Origin: RHLJ01 sp965222205
Lineage (GTDB): Bacteria > Bacteroidota > Rhodothermia > Balneolales > Balneolaceae
DNA length: 64,000 nt
Direction of reading: 5' to 3'
NCBI GenBank assembly: GCA_965222205.1
Contig: OZ244932.1
Location: 806,001-870,000, forward strand
Part shown: piece after piece, positions 31,045-40,621 of the stretch
Position numbering within the stretch: the first letter of the stretch is position 1
Layout: each line of letters starts with the position of its first letter
Translations under genes and position numbers: made by a program
Notes under the pieces: generated by a model
Told to the model about the DNA's origin: nothing
Database searches by the model: none
What the model saw: only the letters and a program-made list of their open reading frames with translations

Positions 31045-32092
31045 TGGCTTTCCATGCCTGTTTCTGCATATTTCTTAATAAATCTATATAGTTCCAGCCA
31101 ATTTTTCTCGAAGCCAGTAGGGTCAAACTATCTTGGTTTTGCCTATGTGGTCTTGATGGACCGGTCATATTAGGTTTCATGTTCAAATCAAACAAAAAGT
31201 AATTTCCATTTTCGTCTGCACGACAGTCTATTCGTATCGGTGCTTTGATATTCAATAATTCGCCTGCTTTTTCACATCTACTACAAATTTCAATGATCTT
31301 TCCTGAATTCAGTTCGTCATTTTTGAGTACCGAACTGTTTTTAATTACTGCTACTACTCCATTATAAGGTGCGATACCATCTTTATGGTTGAATCTTTTT
31401 ACAGCCGGTAGACTCCAAGGTTTTTTATAAGTTCTTTCCTGATTGCCTATCAGGTAATTCCCAGGAGGCATTACAGTAACTGTTATTTCTTGACCACTTA
31501 AAAATTGCTCGACATATAACGTATTCCCGTATTCTTTGCTCGAGAATATTTCGTTTAATTTGTTGTCTAATTCTTTTCGATTTTTGACCAATGCGACACC
31601 TTGGCTACCTCGCCCTCTTATTGGCTTGATAACCATCGGAAAGTCAATATCGAGTGAGTAATCGGTCAACTTCTCTATTGAGATCAATTTTGTTTTAGGA
31701 ATAGGAATTTCGTTTTTTTTCAAAAATTCGTTCGTAAAATATTTATCATCATAAATATCCACTTGACTTGGTAACTGTCCGATGAACTGGATATCTCGGT
31801 CAAAGAAGTTCACTATTTCGTGGTTTTTATATAAAACTGTATTTAACCAAAAAGTGTTTGCCCCCTTGTCTAACGCATTTTGAATTCCCTTTTTTGTGTC
31901 TGGAAATACCCAATCCAAATCAGATTCAATGTCCGGGTTATTGACCGGAGTAACTATTCCGATATCATTCTTTGCCAATTCGCAGGCGATATCCGCTCCA
32001 CTATCAGAATATCCACCCGGTTTTATTGGTTTCTGAATACCATCTTTAATTGGCGGAAGTTTTGCTTGATATAAAATCGCTGTTATTTGCAA
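31037..32092 (-). CDS. ATP-grasp ligase-family protein
   Basis: A 351-residue protein with the ATP-grasp fold (FPMVIKPIRGRGSQGVALVKN near the centre, then YVEQFLSGQEITVTVMPPG and DCRADENGNYFLFDLNMKPNMTG). It resembles D-Ala-D-Ala ligase and related carboxylate-amine ligases, but the Mg-binding motif reads DLNMKPNM instead of the usual E-x-N-x-x-P-G. It probably activates a carboxylate with ATP and joins it to an amine or thiol. The substrate is unknown. An 11-bp inverted repeat flanks it almost exactly, as if it were a mobile cassette. Confidence 0.82.
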   Translation of the reverse strand: MQITAILYQAKLPPIKDGIQKPIKPGGYSDSGADIACELAKNDIGIVTPVNNPDIESDLDWVFPDTKKGIQNALDKGANTFWLNTVLYKNHEIVNFFDRDIQFIGQLPSQVDIYDDKYFTNEFLKKNEIPIPKTKLISIEKLTDYSLDIDFPMVIKPIRGRGSQGVALVKNRKELDNKLNEIFSSKEYGNTLYVEQFLSGQEITVTVMPPGNYLIGNQERTYKKPWSLPAVKRFNHKDGIAPYNGVVAVIKNSSVLKNDELNSGKIIEICSRCEKAGELLNIKAPIRIDCRADENGNYFLFDLNMKPNMTGPSRPHRQNQDSLTLLASRKIGWNYIDLLRNMQKQAWKASC

Positions 32093-32108
32093 AATATTTG
32101 TTCAGCTT

Positions 32109-32119
32109 GTTGCTAACAA
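32109..32119 (-). repeat. Right 11-bp inverted repeat flanking the ATP-grasp gene
   Basis: GTTGCTAACAA is the exact reverse complement of the left repeat at 31034-31044. It lies 16 bp upstream of the ATP-grasp start codon. Confidence 0.7.
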
Positions 32120-32412
32120 TAGAATATGGGGAATAAACCTGAATTAATTTCAAAGTCCAAACATCATCTTACCCTAAACAAAAAAAAGAACTAACCCACT
32201 GATTGGCCTGGATATTTTGCGCTGCTTTTTCCACTGTTTCGGCAACCTCGTTTAGCTCGGGTCTGTTCTAGTTTGTCATTAAATATCCATTCCAATTTCC
32301 CTTGTTTGACAGAAGGAGGGAAGTTCTTACAGAAATTTCAAATTCTTTAGTCTTGAAACTCTGAATTCGATATTTTGTAGGAGTTCAGAGAGAGAAAAAA
32401 CTAAATACCGAT
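32120..32412. other. Intergenic region with no gene found
   Basis: These about 290 bases separate the ATP-grasp cassette from the VWA lipoprotein gene and should contain the latter's promoter. A minus-strand stretch of 33 open codons (32267-32169, reading NRPELNEVAETVEKAAQNI) looks protein-like but has no start codon and begins just after a stop. It may be a gene fragment. Nothing else was found. Confidence 0.5.
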
Positions 32413-33441
32413 ATGCAATTTTCAAATTCTACATTGCCAAAAATTCTTATTCTAAGTATTTGCTCATTGTTCTTGCTTTCATCATGTGGCAAAGACGATG
32501 AAACAAAACGATTTGATATGGATCTTATTGAAGCCAAGGCAGAGATGCCTGCTAAAGTACGATTGTTCTTTAAAGTTGATCTTGGTGAGGATCAGCTTTT
32601 TGAAACCCTCGAACCAGCAGATTTTGATATTTACGAAGATGGTTCGTTAATCTCCAGGCTTGAGTCGCAAGCTCAAATTCAAAGGGAAGAAGGGGAGTTT
32701 CTTTTTGCTTCCATTTTACTACTCGATCTTAGTGGTAGTGTATTAAACGATAGTGAGCTTCCAAATGTGAAAAGCGCTGCACATTCTTTTATATCCTCAG
32801 TAATGCCTAACGAAGGTAATGAGCTATATGGCTCAAAAGAAATGGCTATTTATTGGTTTGACGGTGAGCAAGATATTCATCAGCTTATTGATTTTACAGC
32901 CGACCGTGATTCGTTGGCCGTTAGTATCGATTCCATCAACGAAGACATAAGTAGCGACAATTCTACAAACTTAAATGGAGCCGTCGTTCAGGGTTTATCT
33001 ATCATGAATTCCAGGCTCACCGAAGCACGGTTAAATCCAAATCTTTCGGCAGCAGGATCACTGGTTATTTTTACGGATGGAACCGACCAGGCCAGCAGGG
33101 TTTCTACCCGGGAAGCACAAAATGCCGTTCGAAATGCCGGACAGGATAATGCAGTATTCACCATCGGACTCGGAGACGAAATTGACGAAGATATCTTAAA
33201 AAGTTTTGGGCGTGATGGGTTTGAGCTTGCTGAAAACTCATTCGATCTGAATTCTGTTTTTCTGGATGTAGCCCAAAAAGTAGAAAGTGAATCGAAGTCT
33301 TTTTATGTGTTGGAATATTGCACACCAAAACGTTCAGGCGAACATACGATCGAGCTACGTGCGAATTACGAAAAACAATTTGGGAGCTTCAAAACGAAGT
33401 TTACCGCCGATGGATTCACCGGCGGTTGTTCTGTCGATTAA
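32413..33441 (+). CDS. VWA-domain lipoprotein
   Basis: A 342-residue protein with a lipoprotein signal (ILSICSLFLLSSCGKDDE, lipobox LSSC) and a von Willebrand A domain. The MIDAS metal site is visible: DLSGS in LLLDLSGSVLND, STNLNGAV for the central threonine region, and VIFTDGTDQAS. It should bind a divalent cation and mediate protein or ligand binding at the envelope. Tail cysteines (YCTP, GGCS) may form a disulfide. No partner gene is adjacent, and no function is assigned. Confidence 0.88.
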   Translation: MQFSNSTLPKILILSICSLFLLSSCGKDDETKRFDMDLIEAKAEMPAKVRLFFKVDLGEDQLFETLEPADFDIYEDGSLISRLESQAQIQREEGEFLFASILLLDLSGSVLNDSELPNVKSAAHSFISSVMPNEGNELYGSKEMAIYWFDGEQDIHQLIDFTADRDSLAVSIDSINEDISSDNSTNLNGAVVQGLSIMNSRLTEARLNPNLSAAGSLVIFTDGTDQASRVSTREAQNAVRNAGQDNAVFTIGLGDEIDEDILKSFGRDGFELAENSFDLNSVFLDVAQKVESESKSFYVLEYCTPKRSGEHTIELRANYEKQFGSFKTKFTADGFTGGCSVD

Positions 33442-33611
33442 CTGGCAGAGTATACTTTAGAGAAAAGAAAATGTTGAGTGTATTAAGTAAAATATATATC
33501 AATTGTGATTTTTCAGAGGAGCTTACCTTTTGTATAATGTTTCTTTATTGATAAACGGGAAATAAATCTCCGAAAAAGTTCTTCGAAAAGAATGATCAGG
33601 TTTAGAAAAAC

Positions 33612-34559
33612 CTAGTTTATTGAACTACTCAAAGCCTGTTCAACTGAAATTCGTATAAATCGGGCAATATTGTAGTGGGGAAGAAGAGTTTCACCGCTCC
33701 ACTTATAATTTAGCCCTTCTAATCTCGATAGATATTTTTTCTCTACTCCGCCTTGAGAAAGCAGGAGAGGGATTACAATTGCATCACCTTTTTTATCAGC
33801 TTCAATAACTTCAGTTCTGAATGCCTGTTTAGCTTTTTCATGCGTTGCTTCATCGGCATCGTCTCTAACGGTAAGCGAAATGATATTTTTAAACGCTTCG
33901 CCATTTTCCACCTGAAGCTGTTGAATTTGCTTAGCGAGACTGTTACTTGTTTTAATCCACATCGTATTATCACTTTCGCGGTTTGGGCCATGAGCAACAA
34001 GTAAAACAGTTTCATTAGAAGGATCGACACTTAGTTTCTCAATTCTGTCCAAAAGAATTTCAGCTACGAGGTTATGATCATCTAATGGATTAGTGATAAT
34101 CACCTTTGAATTTATTTTAAGTGGTTGAAGATTCTCCGGCATTTTCATGGTCATACGATGATTCTCCATATCATGAATCATCATAGGCATTGGGGCATCT
34201 GCAAGTGAATCACGTACTCCGAGCAGATATTCATTTTGTCTGATAATCGGACTATAAGAAGACACAAAAAGCTGAACTGCAACGATGGTTTCAACACCTT
34301 TTTCTTCTAGTTTATCAATAGCAGGTTGCATGTTCATCGCGTTAGCCATTCCCCATGCAATTTCAACATGGTAGTCGTCTTTAAGAGGTGTAGTTACCTC
34401 GATGATAGAATTATTCCAGTTTTTATCCATGCTCCCATGTGCCAGCACCAAAACCCCGATTTCAGGATTTAAGGGAATAGTTTTTTGGGAATAAACATCA
34501 GATGAGAGAACTGTTAGTAAGGCAATTATAAGAGTAGAAAAAGGGGAGATTTTTTTCAA
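33612..34559 (-). CDS. Exported CbiX/sirohydrochlorin chelatase-like protein
   Basis: A 315-residue protein with a signal peptide (MKKISPFSTLIIALLTVLSSDVYSQ) followed by two CbiX-like halves. Each half has an HG motif: GVLVLAHGSMDKNW (about 35) and VLLVAHGPNRESD (about 185). CbiX and SirB chelatases insert Co or Fe into tetrapyrroles in the cytoplasm and normally have no signal peptide. A periplasmic copy could be a metal or tetrapyrrole binder rather than a biosynthetic enzyme. The gene is isolated, with no cobalamin or siroheme genes near. Confidence 0.78.
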   Translation of the reverse strand: MKKISPFSTLIIALLTVLSSDVYSQKTIPLNPEIGVLVLAHGSMDKNWNNSIIEVTTPLKDDYHVEIAWGMANAMNMQPAIDKLEEKGVETIVAVQLFVSSYSPIIRQNEYLLGVRDSLADAPMPMMIHDMENHRMTMKMPENLQPLKINSKVIITNPLDDHNLVAEILLDRIEKLSVDPSNETVLLVAHGPNRESDNTMWIKTSNSLAKQIQQLQVENGEAFKNIISLTVRDDADEATHEKAKQAFRTEVIEADKKGDAIVIPLLLSQGGVEKKYLSRLEGLNYKWSGETLLPHYNIARFIRISVEQALSSSIN

Positions 34560-34704
34560 AGTTTTGTTGAGAATCTTTATTATTTTAATTTAGACTGTTT
34601 CTAAATTAAGAATAAAAAATGATTCATGGTAGCTTGAACGAATCAAATAATTCTGAATTTTAAAGGAGTCTCATAGAGCTCTGGTAAGCTACCAAGGCGG
34701 ATGT

Positions 34705-35184
34705 TTAGTTCAATTGATCAGGCTCAATTTCTTCTACCACAGTATATCCCCAAAAGCCAATAATACCTGAATCAGGGTCATCAGAAGTATTGTTAAACCA
34801 TCGGTCTATATCTTCTTCGATATATCCTGGCCAGCCATCATAAATTTCAATAGAGGACGACACAAAACCCATAAATACTTCAATTTTCCAGCTCCAGGTA
34901 GTATTAGAATTCAAATCGATATTAAGAAAATCCTCATTTCCGTCTTGCCTCACAATTTTTGCCAGAACGATTTTATCTGGTGAATTATCTGGATCAGATA
35001 TGATTTTTCTTGCGAGACTGATATCTACAGAATCTTTCAAAGCAATAATGAAAGACTCTCCTTTATCAGGAACAGACTCCCCGACTTTGAAGAATGTATA
35101 CTCGCTGAGATCAGGTTTACTTTCAGTAGTATCACAGGAAAAAAGTGTAGCTGAAAAAACCAATAAAAGAAGGATTCTATTCAT
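34705..35184 (-). CDS. Putative lipoprotein of unknown function
   Basis: From the second ATG (MNRILLLLVFSATLFSCDTTES) this is a 159-residue lipoprotein with a typical lipobox (LFSC). The ATG seven codons upstream would put MNFQCTQ before the signal, which is less likely. The mature part is acidic and tryptophan-rich, with no recognised domain. It stands alone between the CbiX-like and kgd genes. Confidence 0.7.
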   Translation of the reverse strand: MNRILLLLVFSATLFSCDTTESKPDLSEYTFFKVGESVPDKGESFIIALKDSVDISLARKIISDPDNSPDKIVLAKIVRQDGNEDFLNIDLNSNTTWSWKIEVFMGFVSSSIEIYDGWPGYIEEDIDRWFNNTSDDPDSGIIGFWGYTVVEEIEPDQLN

Positions 35185-35277
35185 TTGAGTACATTGAAAG
35201 TTCAAATTTCAATTTATACGTCAAACCAAAAGATATATTTTATTAAAAGGAATCAGAGTAAATCGGTGGCAATTTAT

Positions 35278-38200
35278 TTATGAACCTTTCATTGCTTCTT
35301 CAACCAATCGTTCTTGTTCTACATCGTGCATCTTTTTTTGCCCAGCAGCAGGGGAAGCAGATGCTTGCCGACCAGCATAGCTGAGTTTCTGACCTTTTGA
35401 AAGAATTTGATTAAAACGCTCTGCCACGAAGAACCAGGCACCCTGATTCTTAGGTTCTTCCTGACACCAGACCACTTCTTTTACATCTTTGAGCGACTTC
35501 AGGTATTCTTCAATATCACTATCCGGGAATGGATAAAACTGTTCAAGTCGGGCAATAGCCACATCATTCAGATCATTCTCTTCACGATACTTAAGCAGAT
35601 CGTAATAGACCTTACCTGAGGCGATGACTAAACGTTTGGCTTTGTTTCCAATTTCATCATCTCCAATAAATGGCATGAATTTACCTTCAGCTAATTCATC
35701 GGTACTGGAGGTAGCCATAGGATGTCTGAGTAAGCTTTTCGGGCTCATCAGCACTACGGGTTTTTTATGTTCTTGCAATGTCTGTTTACGCAACATGTGA
35801 AAATATTGAGCAGGAGTAGAAAGATTCATTACCTGCATGTTATCCTCAGCGCAAAGTTGAAGAAAACGTTCAAGCCGGGCAGAAGAATGCTCAGGTCCCT
35901 GACCTTCATATCCATGAGGGAGATTCATTACCAACGAAGTGGTTTGTCCCCATTTCGCTTCACTTGAAGAGATAAACTGATCTATGATAATCTGAGCTCC
36001 GTTCACAAAATCTCCAAATTGAGCTTCCCAGATAACCAAGGCATCGGGTTTCTTTGCACTGTATCCAAATTCAAAACCTAAAGCAGCATATTCACTTAAC
36101 AAGCTATTATGAACATGAAAGGCAGCTTGATCATCTTGTAAATGATTAAGAGGGGTAAAAGTCTGATTGGTTTGAGTTCCATGCAATACCGCATGACGAT
36201 GAGAGAAGGTACCACGCTCTACATCCTGACCTGTGATACGAATAGTTCTGCCTTCTTTTAACAATGAACCGAAAGCAAGTGCTTCTGCAAATCCCCAATC
36301 TATTTTCTTTTCGTTGTTTTTAACAGTTTCAGCACGTTTTGCAAGTTGACGAAGTAACTTTGGATTAGCATCGAAATCTTTAGGAACGGTATTAATTTTA
36401 ACAGCAATATCGTTGAGTTCTTTAGCCGGATAGGTCGTATCAGGGAATTCATTCCTTTTCGATTGTTTCGTTTCAGTACGATCTATAAGATCTTTAGTAA
36501 CCTTAAGGTTAGGAGATTTTTTGGCATCCTCGAAGGCGGCTTGAAGTAATTCGTCAAATTCATCAAAAATATCCTGAGTTTCTTCTTCGGTTAGTTCTTT
36601 GTTTTTAACCAGAGAATTGGTGTATAAATCCCGAACCGTTTTATGGTCATTGATTTCTTTGTACATACCCGGTTGAGTAAATGCTGGTTCATCGCCCTCG
36701 TTATGACCATGCTTACGATAACCAATTAAGTCGATAATCACATCTTTCCCAAATTCCTGCCGATACTCCAGGGCCATCTTAATAGCATGAACCGCAGCTT
36801 CAGGGCGATCACAATTTACATGGAAAATCGGTGCAAGAATCATTTTTGCTAGATCAGATGCATACTCAGTGGACCGCCCATCTTTTGGAAGGGTAGTGAA
36901 CCCAATTTGATTATTGATAATAATGTGGATTGTACCCCCGGTTGCATAACCTTCAAGTTGGGACATATTCAATGTTTCAGCAACTACTCCTTGCCCGGCA
37001 AAAGCTGCGTCTCCATGCATAAGAACGGGTAGAATTTTTTTACCTGCTTCATCCGATTCATGATGATCCTGAATAGCCCTTGCTGCACCTTCCACTACAG
37101 GACTTACAGCTTCAAGATGGCTTGGGTTTGGCATCAATTCAATTTCGATCTCTTTTCCGCTTTTTGTCTCATGCTTACCTTTTGCGCCAAGGTGATATTT
37201 CACATCTCCGGAGCCTTGAATAGTATCCGGATCCACATTTCCTTCAAATTCAGCGAATACTCTGTGGTAGGGCTTGTTCATGATATTTACGAGCATATTT
37301 AAACGGCCCCGATGAGCCATTCCCATAAAAATCTTCTCAATGTCAGCCTTGCCTGCATCTTCCAGCAGGAAGTGTATCATTGGTATAAGAGTATCATTCC
37401 CCTCTAGCGAAAATCGTTTGTGTCCGATATACTTTTTGTGAAGAAACTCTTCAAAAGCCATAGCCTGATTAAGCTTATGCAAAATCTGCTTTTTATCATC
37501 TTTGCTTAGATCGGGCTCGTTACCAGTTGACTCCATTTTCTCACGCAACCAGCGACGTTCCTCGAGATCAAGAATGTGCATGTAATCGGCACCGATGTGT
37601 TCACAATAGGTGTCTCTAAGAAGCTTTATGATCTCACGAAGGGTGGCTTTTTCTTTTCCTCCAAGCCCGCCACAGTAGAATTCACGGTCTAAGTCCCAAA
37701 GAGATAATCCGTAGTAGTCGAGATCTAATTCAGGATTATGGCCCGGTTCTTTCTCAAGTGGATCAAGATTTGCCAGCACATGCCCACGCATGCGATACAT
37801 ATTGATAAGTCTCCAAACACCAATTGCGCGCCGATCATGGGCTAATGTATTTCCTGCTCCGGCAAAGAGTGCAGAGTAGTTGTCCTCTCCATAAGGAATC
37901 GGATCGTATGGAATTTCCAAATCCGAAAATATTTGGTGATAAAAATCTGTTTCTCCGCTTAAAAATGTACTCACTTTCTGTAGAAATGAACCAGATTCTG
38001 CCCCTTGAATAATTCGGTGGTCGTAGGTGCAGGTCATGGTCATTACCTTGCTGATACCCAATTGATTTAGCACCTCGCGCGACATATTCTGGTACTCAGC
38101 CGGGTAGTCGATGGCACCGGTCGCGATAATTGCACCTTGCCCTCGCATAAGTCGTGGAACAGAGGATACCGTACCAATCGTACCGGGATTTGTAATACTT

Positions 38201-38928
38201 ATTGTTGTTCCCTGGAAATCATCGATCTGTAGCTTTCCATTTCTGGCCTTATCAACAAGCTCCGCAAAGGCATAAAGGAACTCTTTGAAGTTCATTTTGT
38301 CTACGCCTTTAATGTTGGGCACTACCAAATTTCTGGAGCCATCTTTATTTGGAAGATCTACGGCTACTCCAAGATTAACTTGCTCGGGAACTACTCTGAA
38401 ATGATCTTTACCATCGAAATGGTAGGTGTGATTAATTGTTGGAAACTCTTTAATAGCTTGAATAACCGCCCAACAAATAAAATGTGTGAACGAAGCTTTT
38501 GGCTCGTTACGCTTAATCAAATGTCGGTTAATGATGGTTCTGTCTTCCACCATCATTTTAACAGGAAGTACCCGCAGGGAGGTAGCAGTTGGAACCTCCA
38601 GACTTTGATCCATATTCTCAACAATCTTGGTAGCCACCCCTTTGATCTTTTGCAGATCAGCATTTTTGGGAGCATCAACCTTTTTCTCCTCCTCCTTTGA
38701 CTCCTTTTCAGGCCTTTCTTTAACAGCGGCTCCGTTTGTTGGTTCAACTACTTTTGAAGATTCAGGAGTTGCTTGTTCGGGAGAAGCCTGATCTGGTTCT
38801 ATGCCATTGAGTTCATCAAAATACTTTTTCCAGTGATCTGGTACTGAACCCGGGTTATCTTTGTACTGCTCGTAAAGTTCTTCTACTAATGCTGAATTCG
38901 GGCCGAAAATGGCTTCAAGTGATTTCAA
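35278..38928 (-). CDS. kgd: Multifunctional 2-oxoglutarate dehydrogenase (Kgd-type E2-E1 fusion)
   Basis: The 1216-residue protein has an E1o N-terminal segment (LEAIFGPNSALVEELYEQY), a charged linker (45-95), an E2 succinyltransferase catalytic domain (about 105-335) with TYDHRIIQGAESG (H304), and then a complete thiamine-diphosphate E1 (380-1216) with MAHRGRLNML, MHGDAAFAGQG and IGYRKHGHNEGDEP. It lacks a lipoyl domain, so it must use lipoyl groups of another E2. This is the Kgd architecture known from mycobacteria. It works in the TCA cycle, converting 2-oxoglutarate toward succinyl-CoA. Divergent from the CrtI-like gene. Confidence 0.93.
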   Translation of the reverse strand: MKSLEAIFGPNSALVEELYEQYKDNPGSVPDHWKKYFDELNGIEPDQASPEQATPESSKVVEPTNGAAVKERPEKESKEEEKKVDAPKNADLQKIKGVATKIVENMDQSLEVPTATSLRVLPVKMMVEDRTIINRHLIKRNEPKASFTHFICWAVIQAIKEFPTINHTYHFDGKDHFRVVPEQVNLGVAVDLPNKDGSRNLVVPNIKGVDKMNFKEFLYAFAELVDKARNGKLQIDDFQGTTISITNPGTIGTVSSVPRLMRGQGAIIATGAIDYPAEYQNMSREVLNQLGISKVMTMTCTYDHRIIQGAESGSFLQKVSTFLSGETDFYHQIFSDLEIPYDPIPYGEDNYSALFAGAGNTLAHDRRAIGVWRLINMYRMRGHVLANLDPLEKEPGHNPELDLDYYGLSLWDLDREFYCGGLGGKEKATLREIIKLLRDTYCEHIGADYMHILDLEERRWLREKMESTGNEPDLSKDDKKQILHKLNQAMAFEEFLHKKYIGHKRFSLEGNDTLIPMIHFLLEDAGKADIEKIFMGMAHRGRLNMLVNIMNKPYHRVFAEFEGNVDPDTIQGSGDVKYHLGAKGKHETKSGKEIEIELMPNPSHLEAVSPVVEGAARAIQDHHESDEAGKKILPVLMHGDAAFAGQGVVAETLNMSQLEGYATGGTIHIIINNQIGFTTLPKDGRSTEYASDLAKMILAPIFHVNCDRPEAAVHAIKMALEYRQEFGKDVIIDLIGYRKHGHNEGDEPAFTQPGMYKEINDHKTVRDLYTNSLVKNKELTEEETQDIFDEFDELLQAAFEDAKKSPNLKVTKDLIDRTETKQSKRNEFPDTTYPAKELNDIAVKINTVPKDFDANPKLLRQLAKRAETVKNNEKKIDWGFAEALAFGSLLKEGRTIRITGQDVERGTFSHRHAVLHGTQTNQTFTPLNHLQDDQAAFHVHNSLLSEYAALGFEFGYSAKKPDALVIWEAQFGDFVNGAQIIIDQFISSSEAKWGQTTSLVMNLPHGYEGQGPEHSSARLERFLQLCAEDNMQVMNLSTPAQYFHMLRKQTLQEHKKPVVLMSPKSLLRHPMATSSTDELAEGKFMPFIGDDEIGNKAKRLVIASGKVYYDLLKYREENDLNDVAIARLEQFYPFPDSDIEEYLKSLKDVKEVVWCQEEPKNQGAWFFVAERFNQILSKGQKLSYAGRQASASPAAGQKKMHDVEQERLVEEAMKGS

Positions 38929-39118
38929 GGGGTAGTTTCCTCGTACGGATTATTTAAGTCTTTGAAAGGTGTAATGCTTTTTGCTTAAAAATGGTTCGAT
39001 TGATAATCAAATCTTGTTATTGAAAGCGGTTTTAAAGGTACGGAGAAGCAGATAAAAAAACGAGGTTCTTTCGTTCAAAAAAAGGAATTTAGAATCTGGT
39101 CTTGTTGTTAAGCCCCGT

Positions 39119-40621
39119 ATGACTATAAATCAGGAATACGACATAATCATTATTGGCTCGGGGATGGGAGGAATGAGCGCTGCTGCAATGCTTGCCAAAG
39201 ATGGGTATAGAGTGCTAATTCTGGAAGCAGCTTTACATCCGGGTGGTTGTAGTTCTTCGTATCCAAGAAAAGGATATATCTTTGAATCCGGCGCAACTAC
39301 TTTGATTGGATTTGATGAAAATCAGCCTCTGAAAAAACTGGAAAAAGAAACAGGAATTCAAATTCCAAGAGAAGAACTCAATCCGTCTATGAAGGTATGG
39401 CTGGATGGAGAACCTATTACCCGTTATAAGGATCGGTTTGAATGGATTGAGGAAGTTGTCCGGATTTTTGGAAACAGAAAAGGGCAAAAGAAATTCTGGA
39501 ATCTGGCTTTTAATTTATCCAAAGTAGTTTGGAAGGTATCGCTAAATAATCCCATGTTCCCACCTTTGAACATTAGAGATTGGTTTCAACTAGTCATCTC
39601 TAATTCTCTAAAAGATGTTTGGGTATTAAAATATGCTTTCAAATCAGTAAGACAGATAGCCCGTAACTGTGGAGTCGATTCCAAAAAGTTTGTTAGATTT
39701 CTGGATGAGCAGTTGATGATTACGGCTCAGTCAAAATCAAATGATACTCCGTTCCTGTTTGGTGCTCCGGGTCTCACTTATACAAATTACTCTAATTATT
39801 ATGTTCCAGGTGGATTAATTGAAATGATCAATACCATCAAAAAATATGTAGAAGGAAAAGGTGGAGCACTTCAAACTAAAGAAGCAGTAATTGAAATTGA
39901 GGAGGATGGTGATGAGTTCTTAATCAAAACAAAAAAAGATCGCGCCTATAAAGCCCCTGTCATTATTTCCAATATCCCGATCTGGAATATGCCCGATATC
40001 TCCAAAGGAAAGATGAAATCCTATTTCCAAAAAGATGCTTCCCATTTTGATGAAGCCTGGGGCGCTTTAACCATGGGAATTGCTACTACCGATACCTATC
40101 CAGGGAACCTGGGTATCCATCACCAAATTCATCTGGACGGGAAGAAGGTTCCATTTACTCAATCTGAATCTATCTTTGTATCCATGTCGAAACGGGGAGA
40201 TGTTGAACGAGCGCCTGAAGGCGAACGGACGTTAAACGTTTCATGTCACGCGAGTCCGGAAGTTTGGTTTGGGATGGGCGACGAGTATGAATCCAATAAA
40301 GAAGAAGTTCACCAATATATTCTGGCACAGCTTAAAGAGAAACTTCCCGGATTTGCTAAATCTGAAATTAAAGTAGCAGACACTGCCACGCCGGTAAGCT
40401 GGGAAAACTGGGTGTACCGAAAAAAAGGCAGGGTGGGTGGAATCCCCCAAAGCATGGCACGAAGCTTGCTCAACTGGTCTCCGAACAAAACTCCATTTAA
40501 AGGGTTATATCTGGTTGGCGATACCACATATCCGGGACAAGGAATTCCGGGCGTAACTTTAAGTGGGATAAACGTATATTATCGCGTTTTAAAAAATCAC
40601 AAAAAACCTGTTTCCGTTTGA
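39119..40621 (+). CDS. CrtI-like FAD-dependent oxidoreductase (carotenoid/retinol desaturase-saturase type)
   Basis: A 500-residue flavoprotein with an N-terminal FAD motif IIIIGSGMGGMSAAAML, the phytoene-desaturase-like GGCSSSYPRKGYIFESGATTLIG, and a C-terminal LYLVGDTTYPGQGIPGVTLSG that closes the FAD site. It fits the CrtI/carotenoid isomerase/retinol saturase superfamily. No other carotenoid genes are near, so the polyene substrate is uncertain. It is the first gene of a tight cluster, and its stop overlaps the rhomboid start by 4 bp. Confidence 0.85.
   Translation: MTINQEYDIIIIGSGMGGMSAAAMLAKDGYRVLILEAALHPGGCSSSYPRKGYIFESGATTLIGFDENQPLKKLEKETGIQIPREELNPSMKVWLDGEPITRYKDRFEWIEEVVRIFGNRKGQKKFWNLAFNLSKVVWKVSLNNPMFPPLNIRDWFQLVISNSLKDVWVLKYAFKSVRQIARNCGVDSKKFVRFLDEQLMITAQSKSNDTPFLFGAPGLTYTNYSNYYVPGGLIEMINTIKKYVEGKGGALQTKEAVIEIEEDGDEFLIKTKKDRAYKAPVIISNIPIWNMPDISKGKMKSYFQKDASHFDEAWGALTMGIATTDTYPGNLGIHHQIHLDGKKVPFTQSESIFVSMSKRGDVERAPEGERTLNVSCHASPEVWFGMGDEYESNKEEVHQYILAQLKEKLPGFAKSEIKVADTATPVSWENWVYRKKGRVGGIPQSMARSLLNWSPNKTPFKGLYLVGDTTYPGQGIPGVTLSGINVYYRVLKNHKKPVSV

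Noticed and set aside
31034..32119. Integron gene cassette with attC site
   Set aside because: The ends TTGTTAGCAAC/GTTGCTAACAA do not fit the GTTRRRY and RYYYAAC core-site consensus, and no integrase is near.
32169..32267. 33-codon minus-strand open stretch
   Set aside because: It has no start codon and follows a stop directly. It may be a gene fragment, but it is too short to call.
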